DNA from: Dyella_B nitratireducens
Lineage (GTDB): Bacteria > Pseudomonadota > Gammaproteobacteria > Xanthomonadales > Rhodanobacteraceae
Reading direction: 5' to 3'
Length of the DNA stretch: 64,000 nucleotides
NCBI RefSeq assembly: GCF_049532905.1
Contig: NZ_CP064032.1
Location: 3,534,001 to 3,598,000, forward strand
Shown: positions 1-9,434 of the stretch, in pieces
How the letters are laid out: each line of letters begins with the position of its first letter
How positions within the stretch are numbered: the stretch's first letter is position 1
Notes under the pieces: generated by a model
What the model was told of the DNA's origin: nothing
What the model saw: the letters and a program-made list of their open reading frames with translations, nothing else
Databases searched by the model: none
Translations under genes and position numbers: made by a program

Positions 1-1038
1 TTCTACAACGACGATTTTCAGATTTCGAGCGGTCTGTTCAATCCTTGGACCACGTTTATCAGCATTGTGGCCCTCATCGCGCTAATCGATTGCACCTGGT
101 GGCTTCGCCCGCGGCGCCCGCTGGTTGCGCTGGGTATAGCGCTGTTCCTGGGTTGCCATCTGCTGACAGGAACCATCCTGCCACTGGAATTGATTTACGA
201 GCACCGCAACTACTTCGCCAGCTTCGGCTTGATGCTCGCACTCATTCCACTTCTGCTCCCTCAGGTGTCATCGACTGCCACAGTCGTACAACCTAACTTC
301 GCACTTGTGCGAGGCACCCTGCTGGTCGGCCTGCTTCTGCTATGGGGTAGCGAAACTGCCATGACCGCCATAGCCTGGGGCAATCCGCTGGAGCTCGCTG
401 AAACACTAGCTGCTCGCGCGCCCAACTCTCCGCGCGCTCAATATGAGCTTGGGCGTACCTACATCATCTATTCCCGCTATGACCCATCGTCCCCTTTCAC
501 CCGGCTAGCTTATGCTCCGCTGGAACGCGCCGCCGCACTCCCGAACTCGTCGATCTTGCCCGAGCAAGCGCTGATCTTCATGAATGCGCGCATGCATCTG
601 CCCGTAAAGCCGGCTTGGTGGCATAGCTTGATCGACAAACTGCAGAAGCACAAACCTACCGTACAGGATGAAAGCTCGCTTGGGGCATTGACTCAGTGTG
701 CACGCGATGGTCAATGCGAACTGTCGCAAAAATACATGTTACAAGCCTACTTGGCGGCTGTGTCGCACCCGGATCCAAGCGCGCGCCTTCTGGCCATGTA
801 TGGCGACTATGCGTGGAACATACTGGATGATAGATCACTGGGCCTGCGTATGACTGCGTCCGCCATAAAGGCCGCTCCAAGCGAGCCGGCCTATCGCATC
901 ACCTTAATACGCATGCTGGTTGCACTGGGTCAAAAAAGCGATGCACAGACTGCCATGAAGCAGCTAGAGTCGTTGAATTACGGCGGCCGCCTCGATAGCG
1001 CTCTGGCAGAGCTCCGCGCTATGCCAGGCATGCAATAA
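1..1038 (+). CDS. Polytopic membrane protein with TPR-like C-terminus (5' truncated)
   Basis: The frame is open from base 1, so the N-terminal part lies outside the window; about 345 residues are visible. The first ~120 residues contain several hydrophobic segments and the stretch ELIYEHRNYFASFGLMLAL, which resembles the EHRNYLPS-type motif of large membrane proteins with C-terminal tetratricopeptide repeats. From about residue 130 the protein becomes soluble and helical (for example NSPRAQYELGRTYIIYSRY), consistent with degenerate TPRs. It precedes a glycosyltransferase gene on the same strand by about 20 bases, so a role in glycan or glycoprotein surface chemistry is possible but inferred only from context. 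Confidence 0.6.
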   Translation, partial: FYNDDFQISSGLFNPWTTFISIVALIALIDCTWWLRPRRPLVALGIALFLGCHLLTGTILPLELIYEHRNYFASFGLMLALIPLLLPQVSSTATVVQPNFALVRGTLLVGLLLLWGSETAMTAIAWGNPLELAETLAARAPNSPRAQYELGRTYIIYSRYDPSSPFTRLAYAPLERAAALPNSSILPEQALIFMNARMHLPVKPAWWHSLIDKLQKHKPTVQDESSLGALTQCARDGQCELSQKYMLQAYLAAVSHPDPSARLLAMYGDYAWNILDDRSLGLRMTASAIKAAPSEPAYRITLIRMLVALGQKSDAQTAMKQLESLNYGGRLDSALAELRAMPGMQ

Positions 1039-1060
1039 GCACCCTTTCTCAGCCTTGCCC

Positions 1061-2197
1061 ATGGACGCAAAACTTATGCGTGTCCTTTTTCTCAGCACTT
1101 CCTATCCCAGAGATGCCACGGACTGGCGGGGTGTGTTTATACGTCATCTGGTAAACGGCCTGACCCGATCCGGCGGTCTTCATTTAACGGTTTGGGCTCC
1201 TCCTGGCGAGTTACCCTCCACCGCAGCTTTCGCGGCAACACCCAGCGAAAGCGCTTGGCTTGCCAAACTTATGTCCGTCGGGGGAATTTCACATCTCATC
1301 CGCCAAGGTGGCGTAAAGGCCATGCTGGCACCGATCAAATTGTTGCGCATGATCGGGAGCGCCTACCGTCGATCGTCCGATGTCGACATCTACCACATCA
1401 ATTGGCTGCAATGCGCCATCCCCCTCCCGGCCAACGGCAAGCCCGTTTTGATCACTGCGTTGGGCAACGACCTCAAGCTGCTCAAACTTCCATTGGTACG
1501 TCTTCTGCTCCGTCGAATCATGCGCAGCAGGCAAGTAGCGATCTGTCCCAATGCCGATTGGATGCAGGAGCCTCTTCAAAAGGCATTTGGTGATGTGGCT
1601 GACATCATCCCTGTATCGTTCGGAATCGATCAGCACTGGTATGACATTGAACGTCGCCTCACGCCACAGCAACCTAAGCGATGGCTTGCAGTCACGCGTC
1701 TTACCGCCGACAAACTCGGACCATTGTTCCAGTGGTCGGAAAATATTTTCCGCGGCAGCGAACGGGAATTACATCTATTTGGCCCTATGCAAGAAGAGAT
1801 CGAAGTGCCGGATTGGGTGCACTACCATGGCTCGGCATCTCCACATCAACTGGCTACCGAATGGTTTCCAAGCGCACACGGCCTGATCACGCTCAGCAAG
1901 CATGCTGAAGGGCGTCCACAGGTCATGCTCGAGGCGATGGCTGCTGGTCTTCCTATTGTTGCATCCGACATGCCAGCACATGCCACGATTGTTGAAGCCG
2001 GGCGTACCGGGTTGTTGTGCGATTCAATCGAAAGCTATCAGCAGGCCGTGAAACAATTGGAAGACGGTGAACTCAACCATCGTTTTGGCGAGGCGGCACG
2101 CTTGAAAGCTGCGTCTGAATTCGGAACGTGGGACGATTGCGCGCAACGCTACATACGCATCTATAGCACTCTGCTCAAGGCGACCGTGCATGGATGA
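1061..2197 (+). CDS. Glycosyltransferase, GT-B fold, GT4 family
   Basis: Predicted to transfer a sugar from a nucleotide donor onto a lipid-linked surface glycan at the inner face of the cytoplasmic membrane. The N-terminus MRVLFLSTSYP is the usual first beta-alpha unit of the GT-B fold. Near residue 285 the segment EGRPQVMLEAMAAGLPIVAS carries the EX7E signature of retaining GT4 enzymes, which binds the donor sugar nucleotide. The frame also allows a TTG at 1055 and an ATG at 1076; the ATG at 1061 is a compromise without a clear ribosome-binding site. The gene overlaps the downstream epimerase gene by 8 bases, which indicates one operon. Donor and acceptor cannot be read from sequence. Confidence 0.8.
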   Translation: MDAKLMRVLFLSTSYPRDATDWRGVFIRHLVNGLTRSGGLHLTVWAPPGELPSTAAFAATPSESAWLAKLMSVGGISHLIRQGGVKAMLAPIKLLRMIGSAYRRSSDVDIYHINWLQCAIPLPANGKPVLITALGNDLKLLKLPLVRLLLRRIMRSRQVAICPNADWMQEPLQKAFGDVADIIPVSFGIDQHWYDIERRLTPQQPKRWLAVTRLTADKLGPLFQWSENIFRGSERELHLFGPMQEEIEVPDWVHYHGSASPHQLATEWFPSAHGLITLSKHAEGRPQVMLEAMAAGLPIVASDMPAHATIVEAGRTGLLCDSIESYQQAVKQLEDGELNHRFGEAARLKAASEFGTWDDCAQRYIRIYSTLLKATVHG

Positions 2198-3116
2198 TCG
2201 AATTTTAGTATTGGGTGCTGATGGATTCGTTGGGCGTCGCCTCACATCATCGCTGCTGGCGCACGGTGAACATCCTATTGCAGTCAGTCGACGACCGTTT
2301 CACAACGATTTGGCAAGTGCAGAACTCGTCGTGGCAGATTTCACCGAGCCAGACCAGATCACCCCGTTGCTGGAGCGCACGCACACCGTCGTATATCTGG
2401 CGTCACGTTCCTCCCCTGGCACGTCTGCCGGCAAGCCTGTAGAAGAACTGCAGAATAATCTTCTGCCGCTTTTGACTCTGTTGCAGGCATTGCAGCGAAA
2501 GCCTGAAGTGAATTTACTTTATCTTTCATCGGGCGGTAGCCTGTATGCCGTAAATACGGAAGAACCGGCCACAGAGGCTGGCGTTGTACAACCTCGCTCT
2601 TATCATGGGGCAGCCAAAGTTGCTGCCGAATACTTCATAAGCGCGTGGAGCCGTCAGTACAACGGACATGCCACCGTGCTCCGACCATCAAACCTTTATG
2701 GCCCGGGGCAGATGGAGAAGGCTGGCTTCGGCATAGTTCCGACCTGCTTTGGAAAAATTCTTCGTGAGGAATCACTATCGGTCTGGGGCAACGGGTCCAA
2801 TGTGCGCGACTATCTCTATATCGACGACTTTATTGAGCTTTGCGTCGACGTGATCCGAAACCCGATGCCGCCCGGTATGCGGATATTCAATGCATCCAGC
2901 GGCACCGGTGCCAGCCTCAACGAGCTGTTCCACGCTATTGAAGCTGTGGCCCAAAAGCCTTTAGTACGTAGCTACACTCCCAGTCGGACACTGGATGCCG
3001 ACTACATTGTGATGGATTCCGATGCAGCACGGCTGCACTATGGCTGGACACCCAAAACCTCGCTGCTTGAAGGCTTGAGAAAGACATGGGACTGGTTCAA
3101 CACCATCCAGCATTGA
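2190..3116 (+). CDS. NAD-dependent epimerase/dehydratase (extended SDR) with altered catalytic tyrosine
   Basis: The 308-residue protein is an extended short-chain dehydrogenase of the nucleotide-sugar epimerase/dehydratase type. The N-terminal GADGFVG motif (about residues 9-15) fits GxxGxxG for NAD binding, and a Ser-rich SSGGSLY motif sits near residue 112. The usual YxxxK pair reads SYHGAAK, so His stands four residues before the Lys where Tyr is expected and the Tyr is displaced by one. The C-terminal half (RDYLYIDDF) is typical of sugar-nucleotide enzymes. Translation is probably coupled to the gene before it (8-base overlap) and after it. Substrate unknown; activity may be altered. Confidence 0.75.
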   Translation: MDDRILVLGADGFVGRRLTSSLLAHGEHPIAVSRRPFHNDLASAELVVADFTEPDQITPLLERTHTVVYLASRSSPGTSAGKPVEELQNNLLPLLTLLQALQRKPEVNLLYLSSGGSLYAVNTEEPATEAGVVQPRSYHGAAKVAAEYFISAWSRQYNGHATVLRPSNLYGPGQMEKAGFGIVPTCFGKILREESLSVWGNGSNVRDYLYIDDFIELCVDVIRNPMPPGMRIFNASSGTGASLNELFHAIEAVAQKPLVRSYTPSRTLDADYIVMDSDAARLHYGWTPKTSLLEGLRKTWDWFNTIQH

Positions 3117-4132
3117 ACCGTCCATCGACGCCAATCTGTTCCGTCTGCATTGCGAACTACAATGGCGCGGCCATGCTGGCCGATTGCCTTGAATCCGTGT
3201 TTGCTCAAAGTACCGTCTCCGATATAGAAGTTATCGTGCACGACGATGCCTCGACCGACGACTCGGTGTCCCTGCTAAGGGAGCGCTATCCACAGATCGA
3301 ATTGCTGGTCAGCGCGGAAAATGTAGGCTTCTGCATCAGCAATAATCGAATGGTTGCTCATGCCAGAGGCGAATATATCCTTCTACTGAACAACGACGCA
3401 GCCCTTTATCCCGGCGCGCTCGAAAGCCTGATCCACGCAGCACAAACTTCCGACCGCCCCAGCATCCTGACCTTGCCGCAATACGACTGGGAAAGCGGCA
3501 CCCTCGTTGATCGCGGCTGCCTGCTGGATCCTTTCTGCAATCCGATCCCCAATCTGGATCCGAAGCGGAACCTGGTCGCTTACGTAATTGGCGCCTGCAT
3601 GTTCCTGCCACGCGCGGTCTGGAATGACCTTGGAGGGCTACCCGAGTGGTTCGAGTCCATCGCGGAGGATCTGTATTTATGTGGCCTCGCCAGATTACGC
3701 GGAGTAGCCGTCGGAACCTTGATAGCAAGTGGTTACCGGCACCGCCAAGGCGTGACATTTGGGGGAAATCGTGCAGAGCGCGGCATCAATACCTCACTAA
3801 GGCGTCGTCGCCTCAGCGAGCGCAACAAGACACGCTCGCTGATGATTCTTACGCCCGGCCCGCTGATGTGGCCTTTGCTCTGCGTCCACCTGGTCGCGCT
3901 TGTGCTCGAAGCCTTGGTGCTGTCGATGCTGCGTTGCGATGCAACTCTTCTTCGCGGTGTCTACGGACCGGCCGTCATGACGCCGTTCCGCGAGTTGGCA
4001 AGTCTGCGCGCTCGTCGTGCTGAGGTACAAGCCACTCGTACGATTTCGGTCGCGGATTGGTTCTCTTCGGTGCGGTGGCAGTTACGAAAGGTCGTAATGC
4101 TCGCGCGCTACGGAGTACCTAAGGTTCGGTAA
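3086..4132 (+). CDS. Glycosyltransferase family 2 (rhamnosyltransferase-like)
   Basis: The GT-A fold is visible from CSVCIANYNGAAMLADCLES, the VHDDASTDDS nucleotide-binding segment and the LLNNDAAL stretch (about residues 105-112), which occupies the DxD metal-binding position. A hydrophobic stretch near residues 250-285 (PGPLMWPLLCVHLVALVLEA) suggests membrane association. The longest frame starts at 3086 inside the epimerase gene. A TTG at 3113 that shares bases with the epimerase stop (TTGA) would give a protein 9 residues shorter and is equally likely. It is the last plus-strand gene before the convergent junction at about 4150. Sugar specificity is not determinable. Confidence 0.8.
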   Translation: MGLVQHHPALNRPSTPICSVCIANYNGAAMLADCLESVFAQSTVSDIEVIVHDDASTDDSVSLLRERYPQIELLVSAENVGFCISNNRMVAHARGEYILLLNNDAALYPGALESLIHAAQTSDRPSILTLPQYDWESGTLVDRGCLLDPFCNPIPNLDPKRNLVAYVIGACMFLPRAVWNDLGGLPEWFESIAEDLYLCGLARLRGVAVGTLIASGYRHRQGVTFGGNRAERGINTSLRRRRLSERNKTRSLMILTPGPLMWPLLCVHLVALVLEALVLSMLRCDATLLRGVYGPAVMTPFRELASLRARRAEVQATRTISVADWFSSVRWQLRKVVMLARYGVPKVR

Positions 4133-4168
4133 TGCTCGTCGGCTATGTTCAATGTGCCGATGTCCATG

Positions 4169-5335
4169 TCATGACACCGCCTCACGCACACCAAGTACCT
4201 CCGCAGTTGCATCAAGAAAGGTATGACCGTGCCGCTGATCCGGCTCAAGATGGCAGCCTTCTGCCCATTCGTTCCAGGCGTTGAGGAAGATGAGGCGCTG
4301 ATCCGGTGCACGCGTTGTAACACGCGAAACCGCATCGCTCAGCCATCGCGCGTACTGCGCTGCGTCGTGGTTCTCGATGATCGTCGCCGAGGTGCGGCGC
4401 ACGGTATTGTCCCAGCTTGGAAAGACCACCGGATACGTCGCCTGATCTAGCGATGGACGTGCGATCGCGCGATCAACATAAGCCGAGTAATCCACAATTG
4501 TGTTGACGTTGCGCTTAGCCAACCAGCGATTATGACGCATCGCCTCGTACCAAGCTGCAGGCAACAGCCGCTGCAACAGCGAGACCGCCTGTCCTGTCGC
4601 GTTCTTCGCCCTTGGAAAGTGTCGTCGATTGGGTTCGAATTCGATGACGCTGTCGAAGCCGAGCGCGAGTGTCTCGCTCGTATCCAGCGACGAGAACCCC
4701 GTACGCACGCCGCAGATCCACGGCTCGACACCAATCCTATCTAGGGAAGCGCGACGCCACTGCTGCAGTATTCGCGACACGTCTGGAATGGCTTCCGGCC
4801 GGTAGATCACGAACAATGGACGCCCCTCGACACGCAGGTAGCGCGAGTCAGAAAACACCTCGCAAAGCCAGGCGATGTGTGCGGTATTGTCGGCATCGTC
4901 GTAGTCCTGGCGGATCAGCACATCATGCTCACGTCCACTCCAAGCGCGCGACCAAGTCTCGTTTGCCCAGCACAGGCAGAACGGGAAATCAGGTTTACCC
5001 GAAGCAAGAACTTCATCGAGCGGTCGATTCAGCAGGCGCTTGCCCTTAAACCAGTAGTGGTAATAGCAGAATGCCTCGATGCCCGCCTTGCGCGCCATAT
5101 CGGCCTGCTGCTGCCTCGTTTCGGGGATGCGCAGGTCGTAGAAGCCGAGATCCGCCGGCAGGTGCGGCTGGCCGTGACCACTGAATCTCGGCGTACCGGT
5201 GACCACGTTCGTCCACTCCGTGAAGCCCTTACCCCACCATGCGTCGTTCTCCGGAATCGGATGGAACTGAGGAAGGTAGAACGCAATCGCACGAGCGCGT
5301 GGCGTGGCACTTTCAACTGATGTTTGCGGTATCAA
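4169..5335 (-). CDS. WbsX-family glycan-processing protein
   Basis: The N-terminal stretch YLPQFHPIPENDAWWGKGFT followed by EWTNV is the hallmark of the WbsX family (Glyco_tran_WbsX, related to GH99-like TIM barrels), found in O-antigen and capsule clusters. The 388 residues match the usual length. Further conserved pieces are YYHYWFKGKRLLNRPLDEVL and the C-terminal LIFLNAWNEWAEGCHLEPD. Members were annotated as glycosyltransferases by context, but the fold is hydrolase-like, so the chemistry is uncertain. The gene overlaps the upstream methyltransferase gene by 4 bases (ATGA) and is last in the minus-strand polysaccharide operon. Confidence 0.8.
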   Translation of the reverse strand: MIPQTSVESATPRARAIAFYLPQFHPIPENDAWWGKGFTEWTNVVTGTPRFSGHGQPHLPADLGFYDLRIPETRQQQADMARKAGIEAFCYYHYWFKGKRLLNRPLDEVLASGKPDFPFCLCWANETWSRAWSGREHDVLIRQDYDDADNTAHIAWLCEVFSDSRYLRVEGRPLFVIYRPEAIPDVSRILQQWRRASLDRIGVEPWICGVRTGFSSLDTSETLALGFDSVIEFEPNRRHFPRAKNATGQAVSLLQRLLPAAWYEAMRHNRWLAKRNVNTIVDYSAYVDRAIARPSLDQATYPVVFPSWDNTVRRTSATIIENHDAAQYARWLSDAVSRVTTRAPDQRLIFLNAWNEWAEGCHLEPDQRHGHTFLDATAEVLGVREAVS

Positions 5336-6585
5336 ACGAGCACATCCTCAATGTGCACCGACTGCAGCATCGGCAACGGAAACACTAGCGTTTTCCCCGA
5401 ATAAGCCGGATTTGCAAGGAAACTGTGGCGAAAGTGCCACGGCAGCACAAGGTAATAGTCGTAGCCACGTGCGATTACGTCCGCTTCGGGATTGATCGGC
5501 AGCCACGTACCCGGTGTCATCGCGCCAAACTTGTCGGGATTCACCTCACCAACCTCGGCAATATCTTGACTAGTAAGGTCACAATACTGAAGCAATACGT
5601 TGCCTTTGGTGGAAGCACCGAGCGCGGCGACGGTTTTCCCCTCAGCCTTCGCCTGCGCGAAAAAGTCCCGCAAGCCTTTGCGCGACTGCGCCGTGCTACT
5701 TGCGAAGTCATCGAAAGGTGTGAGCGTGTCCAGACCACGCGCCTGCTCATCGGCGAGAACGCGCGTAACTTCCGGACTTTCTGGCATACCTGAAACTGAT
5801 TTGCCGACCATTACCGAGAAACTACCGCCGTTAACATCATTGAACTCAACGTCAATGATCGTGAAGCCGATGCGATCGGTCATCCACTTCACCTGTTGCA
5901 GCGCGTAATACTCAAGATGCTCATGGCATACCGTGTCATAGGACAACGCATCCAGCATCGCTGGCATATAGCTCTGCTCGAACACCCACACACCGTCGTC
6001 AGCCAGTACGTCGTGGACGTCCTGCATGAAAGCCATCGGTGCTTCCAGGTCGTAAAACATCGAGAATGAAGTCAGCACACGTACCTGCTTACCCGGGCGC
6101 ACCTTTCGCAGCATGGCAGCGTTGAAGAAGTCCGCGCACAGATCAATGTGCGGCTTGTAGTACTGGCGAAACTTCGCGGCAGTCGGATCAATTCCGAGCA
6201 AGTCCGCGCCGATTGATTCGGAGTACGCCCCAAGGGTCGTGCCATCGTTGGATCCCACATCAACGACGAGATCACCTGGTCGTAGCGCGATAAACTCACA
6301 TATGCGTGCAACCTTCGCGTTCAAATGCCTCACCATGCTCGCGTTGAGGCCGGAGCGATATCCGTAATTATCGCCGTACATCTCGCCAAGGTCGTAGGAA
6401 TGCGCGAGCTGGAGAAGACCACAACCATCGTCGGCCATGCATTTCACCAATCGCAACGGACCTGTCGTGATTTGCGCATCCCGGTTGCGCGGGAACACGC
6501 CGGTCAGCATTTGCTCACCGAGATCGAGAACTTGTGTGAGATGCGTATTGCCGCAGATGCGGCAGCGATCGAGTGGCTGTGTCAT
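5332..6585 (-). CDS. SAM-dependent sugar C-methyltransferase family protein
   Basis: The 417-residue protein has the three-part layout of NDP-hexose C-methyltransferases (NovU/TylCIII type). An N-terminal zinc-binding module carries CRICG at residues 8-12 and a second Cys pair in KCMADDGC near residue 50. A central SAM-binding core carries VVDVGSNDGTTLGAY. The C-terminal domain has the typical GASTKGNVLLQ segment. It probably methylates a keto-sugar nucleotide, giving a branched deoxysugar for the surface glycan. Four-base ATGA overlaps on both sides indicate coupled translation with the GMD-like gene upstream and the WbsX gene downstream. The exact sugar is inferred only from the GDP-mannose enzymes nearby. 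Confidence 0.85.
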   Translation of the reverse strand: MTQPLDRCRICGNTHLTQVLDLGEQMLTGVFPRNRDAQITTGPLRLVKCMADDGCGLLQLAHSYDLGEMYGDNYGYRSGLNASMVRHLNAKVARICEFIALRPGDLVVDVGSNDGTTLGAYSESIGADLLGIDPTAAKFRQYYKPHIDLCADFFNAAMLRKVRPGKQVRVLTSFSMFYDLEAPMAFMQDVHDVLADDGVWVFEQSYMPAMLDALSYDTVCHEHLEYYALQQVKWMTDRIGFTIIDVEFNDVNGGSFSVMVGKSVSGMPESPEVTRVLADEQARGLDTLTPFDDFASSTAQSRKGLRDFFAQAKAEGKTVAALGASTKGNVLLQYCDLTSQDIAEVGEVNPDKFGAMTPGTWLPINPEADVIARGYDYYLVLPWHFRHSFLANPAYSGKTLVFPLPMLQSVHIEDVLV

Positions 6586-7541
6586 GACATCGAACCTTTG
6601 TTAGCAAGCGACGCAATCGATGCGTCAACCATCAGGCGTACAAGCGCCCCGAAATCCGTCGAGGGTCGCCAACCCAAGATGCGCCGCGCCTTTGTAGCAT
6701 CACCGACGATCGGACCACGGCGATCCTGGCGCAGGTCCGTGGTGTTTTCCCTCACCCAATCACGATAGTCGAGGCCTGCGTGCGAAAACGCCAGCTCACA
6801 GAACTCGCGCACTGAGTGCAACTGACCGGTAGCAACCACGTAGTCGTCAGCGTCCTGATGTGCCAGCATCAGGCGCAGTGCGCGAACATAGTCAGGGGCA
6901 TACCCCCAATCACGCTTCGCATCAAGGTTTCCCAATCGCAACTCATGGTCGACCCCCGCACGAATGCGGGCCACTGCGTCTGCGATCTTGCGGGTCACAA
7001 AAGCGCGCCCACGGCGCGGACTCTCATGGTTGTAGAGGATTGCGGAGCACGCGAATACACCATGCCGCGCGCGATACCCTTGCACGACGGCGTGTGCGAA
7101 AAGCTTAGCCGCGGCGTAGGGACTACATGGCCGGAAAGGTGTGAGTTCGTCCTGAGGCGAAGTCACTGGATCGCCGAACATCTCGCTGCTCGACGCTTGG
7201 CAGAAGCGAATGGTAACGTCAGCACCAAGAACCGCCTGCAGCATGCGCGCGACCGCAATACCATTCAATTCCCCAATCCCCACCGGATCGTCGTACATAC
7301 CGGCGCCAGTAGAGAAAGCCGCAAAGTTATAGAACTCGCTCGGCCGTAGCTTGCTCAGTAGCGCAGTGAGCGCACTGACGTCCATGAAATCCCATTCGGC
7401 GTATTCGACACTATCAAGGACCACGCAGGGTGTGCGCCCTTCGCGCAAAAGACCGACGACGCGATGTCCGTCCTCACGCAACTGTTCAGCAAGGTAGCTG
7501 CCGTCCTGGCCGCTGATACCGGTGAGGATAGCCGTACCCAT
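6582..7541 (-). CDS. GDP-mannose 4,6-dehydratase-family SDR (second, shorter paralogue)
   Basis: The first residues TAILTGISGQDGSYLAEQL are the NADP-binding start of the GMD family, and the catalytic set is present as SSSEMFG and SPYAAAK. The conserved NLAAQSHV region of true Gmd reads NFAAFSTGAGMYDDPV instead, and the protein has 319 residues against 364 for the Gmd at 10948-12042. A locus with one orthodox Gmd does not obviously need a second dehydratase. This copy may be a GDP-4-keto-6-deoxymannose reductase or a related modifying enzyme. It overlaps its upstream neighbour by 1 base and the downstream gene by 4. Confidence 0.75.
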   Translation of the reverse strand: MGTAILTGISGQDGSYLAEQLREDGHRVVGLLREGRTPCVVLDSVEYAEWDFMDVSALTALLSKLRPSEFYNFAAFSTGAGMYDDPVGIGELNGIAVARMLQAVLGADVTIRFCQASSSEMFGDPVTSPQDELTPFRPCSPYAAAKLFAHAVVQGYRARHGVFACSAILYNHESPRRGRAFVTRKIADAVARIRAGVDHELRLGNLDAKRDWGYAPDYVRALRLMLAHQDADDYVVATGQLHSVREFCELAFSHAGLDYRDWVRENTTDLRQDRRGPIVGDATKARRILGWRPSTDFGALVRLMVDASIASLANKGSMS

Positions 7542-8566
7542 CAGTAACCCGCAGAACGCGCAACCGCACGCGAAATGGATGACGCATATGGACTACGTGA
7601 CAGGTCGTAGATGTTCATACGCGCATGGCGTGCAAATAGCCGGCAATACAGACTCGACATCGCATTCGCCAACCCAGGCGGGACCATTGCGATGGCGCGC
7701 GAGATTAGTCGCTTGTACCCCGGCATGGGACACTCAGCTAGATAGCGATCGTACTCTCCAAGCGCGTAGCCGCCGATGCTTCGATAGAGCCATAGCTTGC
7801 GCAGTTGCCGCCATGGTTCGCGAGCCGAGATACATGCTTTTGCCATGGTCGAAACACTATCAAAGGACCACACTAGCGATGGCCATTTGAACATCCATAT
7901 CTCGAAGCCGCGCGGGGTCCACATCGCATTGCCGTAGCGGATCGTGATCAACGGCTCGGCAATAACGCGTGTACATGGTGTCTGCGACTGGAAGATCACG
8001 CCGACGTGAATGAACAGTGAGCCATAGTAGGCAACGCGATCCCGGGCGAGCCAGAAGTTGCGTTTGATCACCACGCATCCGATGAAGCTCAGCGCGAGTG
8101 CAGTGTCGACAAACAGGCGGTCGGCGTCTTCCGGCGCGTATTCCAAATTCCTATCTGTGGCGACCAATGCGCTGCTCAGGATGCCGCCAAAGTCGACAGT
8201 ACGCACCTCCGTGTTAACGACGACGAGTTCAACGTTGCCGTCCAGCATAACCATCACGCGATCGATTGCCCCAGGTTTCAGCAGGTCGTCATCGGTCATC
8301 AGCCAACAGTACTCGCCACGCGCGTGCGACACGGCAATGTCGTAATCCTGGTCGACGCCCGAATTGATTGGCAAACGGATATAGCGCACTCGGGAATCGG
8401 CTGTCGCGTATCGCTCTACAATCTCTGCCGTGTTGTCCTTTGACGCACCGTCGACGACAAGCAGTTCGATGTCGTCTCGTAACTGTGCGACGATTGTATC
8501 GAGCGTTTCGCCTATAAACGCTGCGCGATTCAACGTCGATATGCAGATAGAAAGCCGTAGTTGCAT
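7541..8566 (-). CDS. Glycosyltransferase family 2 (abequosyltransferase-like)
   Basis: The start RLSICISTLNRAAFIGETLD, the LLVVDGASKDNTAE segment and the MTDDDLLKPGAID stretch (DxD position, about residues 92-95) identify an inverting GT-A glycosyltransferase of 341 residues. The spacing and the ETLDTI/PGAID pieces recall the RfbV-type dideoxyhexosyltransferases of O-antigen clusters, which add a side-branch sugar; that match is from memory and moderate. It starts with a TAATG overlap on the FkbM-like gene and ends with a TGATG overlap on the GMD-like gene, so it is firmly inside the minus-strand operon. Confidence 0.8.
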   Translation of the reverse strand: MQLRLSICISTLNRAAFIGETLDTIVAQLRDDIELLVVDGASKDNTAEIVERYATADSRVRYIRLPINSGVDQDYDIAVSHARGEYCWLMTDDDLLKPGAIDRVMVMLDGNVELVVVNTEVRTVDFGGILSSALVATDRNLEYAPEDADRLFVDTALALSFIGCVVIKRNFWLARDRVAYYGSLFIHVGVIFQSQTPCTRVIAEPLITIRYGNAMWTPRGFEIWMFKWPSLVWSFDSVSTMAKACISAREPWRQLRKLWLYRSIGGYALGEYDRYLAECPMPGYKRLISRAIAMVPPGLANAMSSLYCRLFARHARMNIYDLSRSPYASSISRAVARSAGY

Positions 8567-9417
8567 TACACCTGCTCGAACGGTTGGTCTGCCATCATCG
8601 CCAACTGACCCACATGGTCGCAGCCATACGCGCGTAACTGGTAACGGTTTTCGATAAAACCGCGACGCGGCTGCAAGCCCTCCATGAACGCATCGTCTAA
8701 TTGCATGCCGTCCACGAAGAAGGCATTGACTCCGTTAGAATCGATAGTAACGAAACGGTAACCTCGCTTGTCGAAAAAAGCCTTCCAGGCTGCGAGCGAA
8801 GCGCCGTAATACAACTTTGATGGATGTTCTGTCGAACGGCGAAAATCATCGCGGTACTTCGACGTTACGCTGCGCTCCGGCCCGAATGCCGAATTGTATT
8901 CCACCGATACGATTTTCGGCCGAAACTCCTGCGCAAACAACGCATTCGCGATATGCCAGTCGTTGCCATCGATGTCGAGCGAGAACACGTCGGGATCGCG
9001 AAATACGACCTTTTCCATGATCGCATCCACCGTCCCCAATGTGACAAACATCGACACAAATTGGCTCCCGATGGCGTAGCACCCAACACTGCGGCGCGCG
9101 CGTGCTGACTGACGCGGATCGCCTTCGATCATCAACCCCTCGTAACCAGCGATGGTCAGCAGCCAGCTACTGTTGTTTTCCGTCCCCTCAGCGGCACCTA
9201 TCTCGACAACATAGCGATTCGAATGCTTCAATTGGCTACGCAGTACATCGATGATGCCGTCTTCGCCGTTCTGGCTGAAGCCCGAAAACTCCCACGTCGA
9301 CGGGTGTCGCAAATCGACTCGACGGGCTGCGCGAGATGCGTTGCCCTTCGCCAGCGCAATCGCGATGCGCTGCCTGTCTTTGTGACTTATCAGATAGTCG
9401 ATGACTCTGCTCAGCAT
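8566..9417 (-). CDS. FkbM-like methyltransferase-family protein
   Basis: The segment FSQNGEDGIIDVL (near residue 50) and the SAM-binding-like VVEIGAAEGTENNSSWLL resemble FkbM-type methyltransferase-fold proteins often found in glycan clusters. The later DVFSLDIDGNDWHI fits the acidic motif that follows. The frame extends four codons upstream to a GTG at 9429, but the ATG at 9417 sits directly behind a G-rich stretch and is preferred, giving 283 residues. It lies 5 bases after the flippase gene. It might O-methylate a sugar, but the substrate is unknown. Confidence 0.65.
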   Translation of the reverse strand: MLSRVIDYLISHKDRQRIAIALAKGNASRAARRVDLRHPSTWEFSGFSQNGEDGIIDVLRSQLKHSNRYVVEIGAAEGTENNSSWLLTIAGYEGLMIEGDPRQSARARRSVGCYAIGSQFVSMFVTLGTVDAIMEKVVFRDPDVFSLDIDGNDWHIANALFAQEFRPKIVSVEYNSAFGPERSVTSKYRDDFRRSTEHPSKLYYGASLAAWKAFFDKRGYRFVTIDSNGVNAFFVDGMQLDDAFMEGLQPRRGFIENRYQLRAYGCDHVGQLAMMADQPFEQV

Positions 9418-9434
9418 CCCCCACCCCACTGCAT

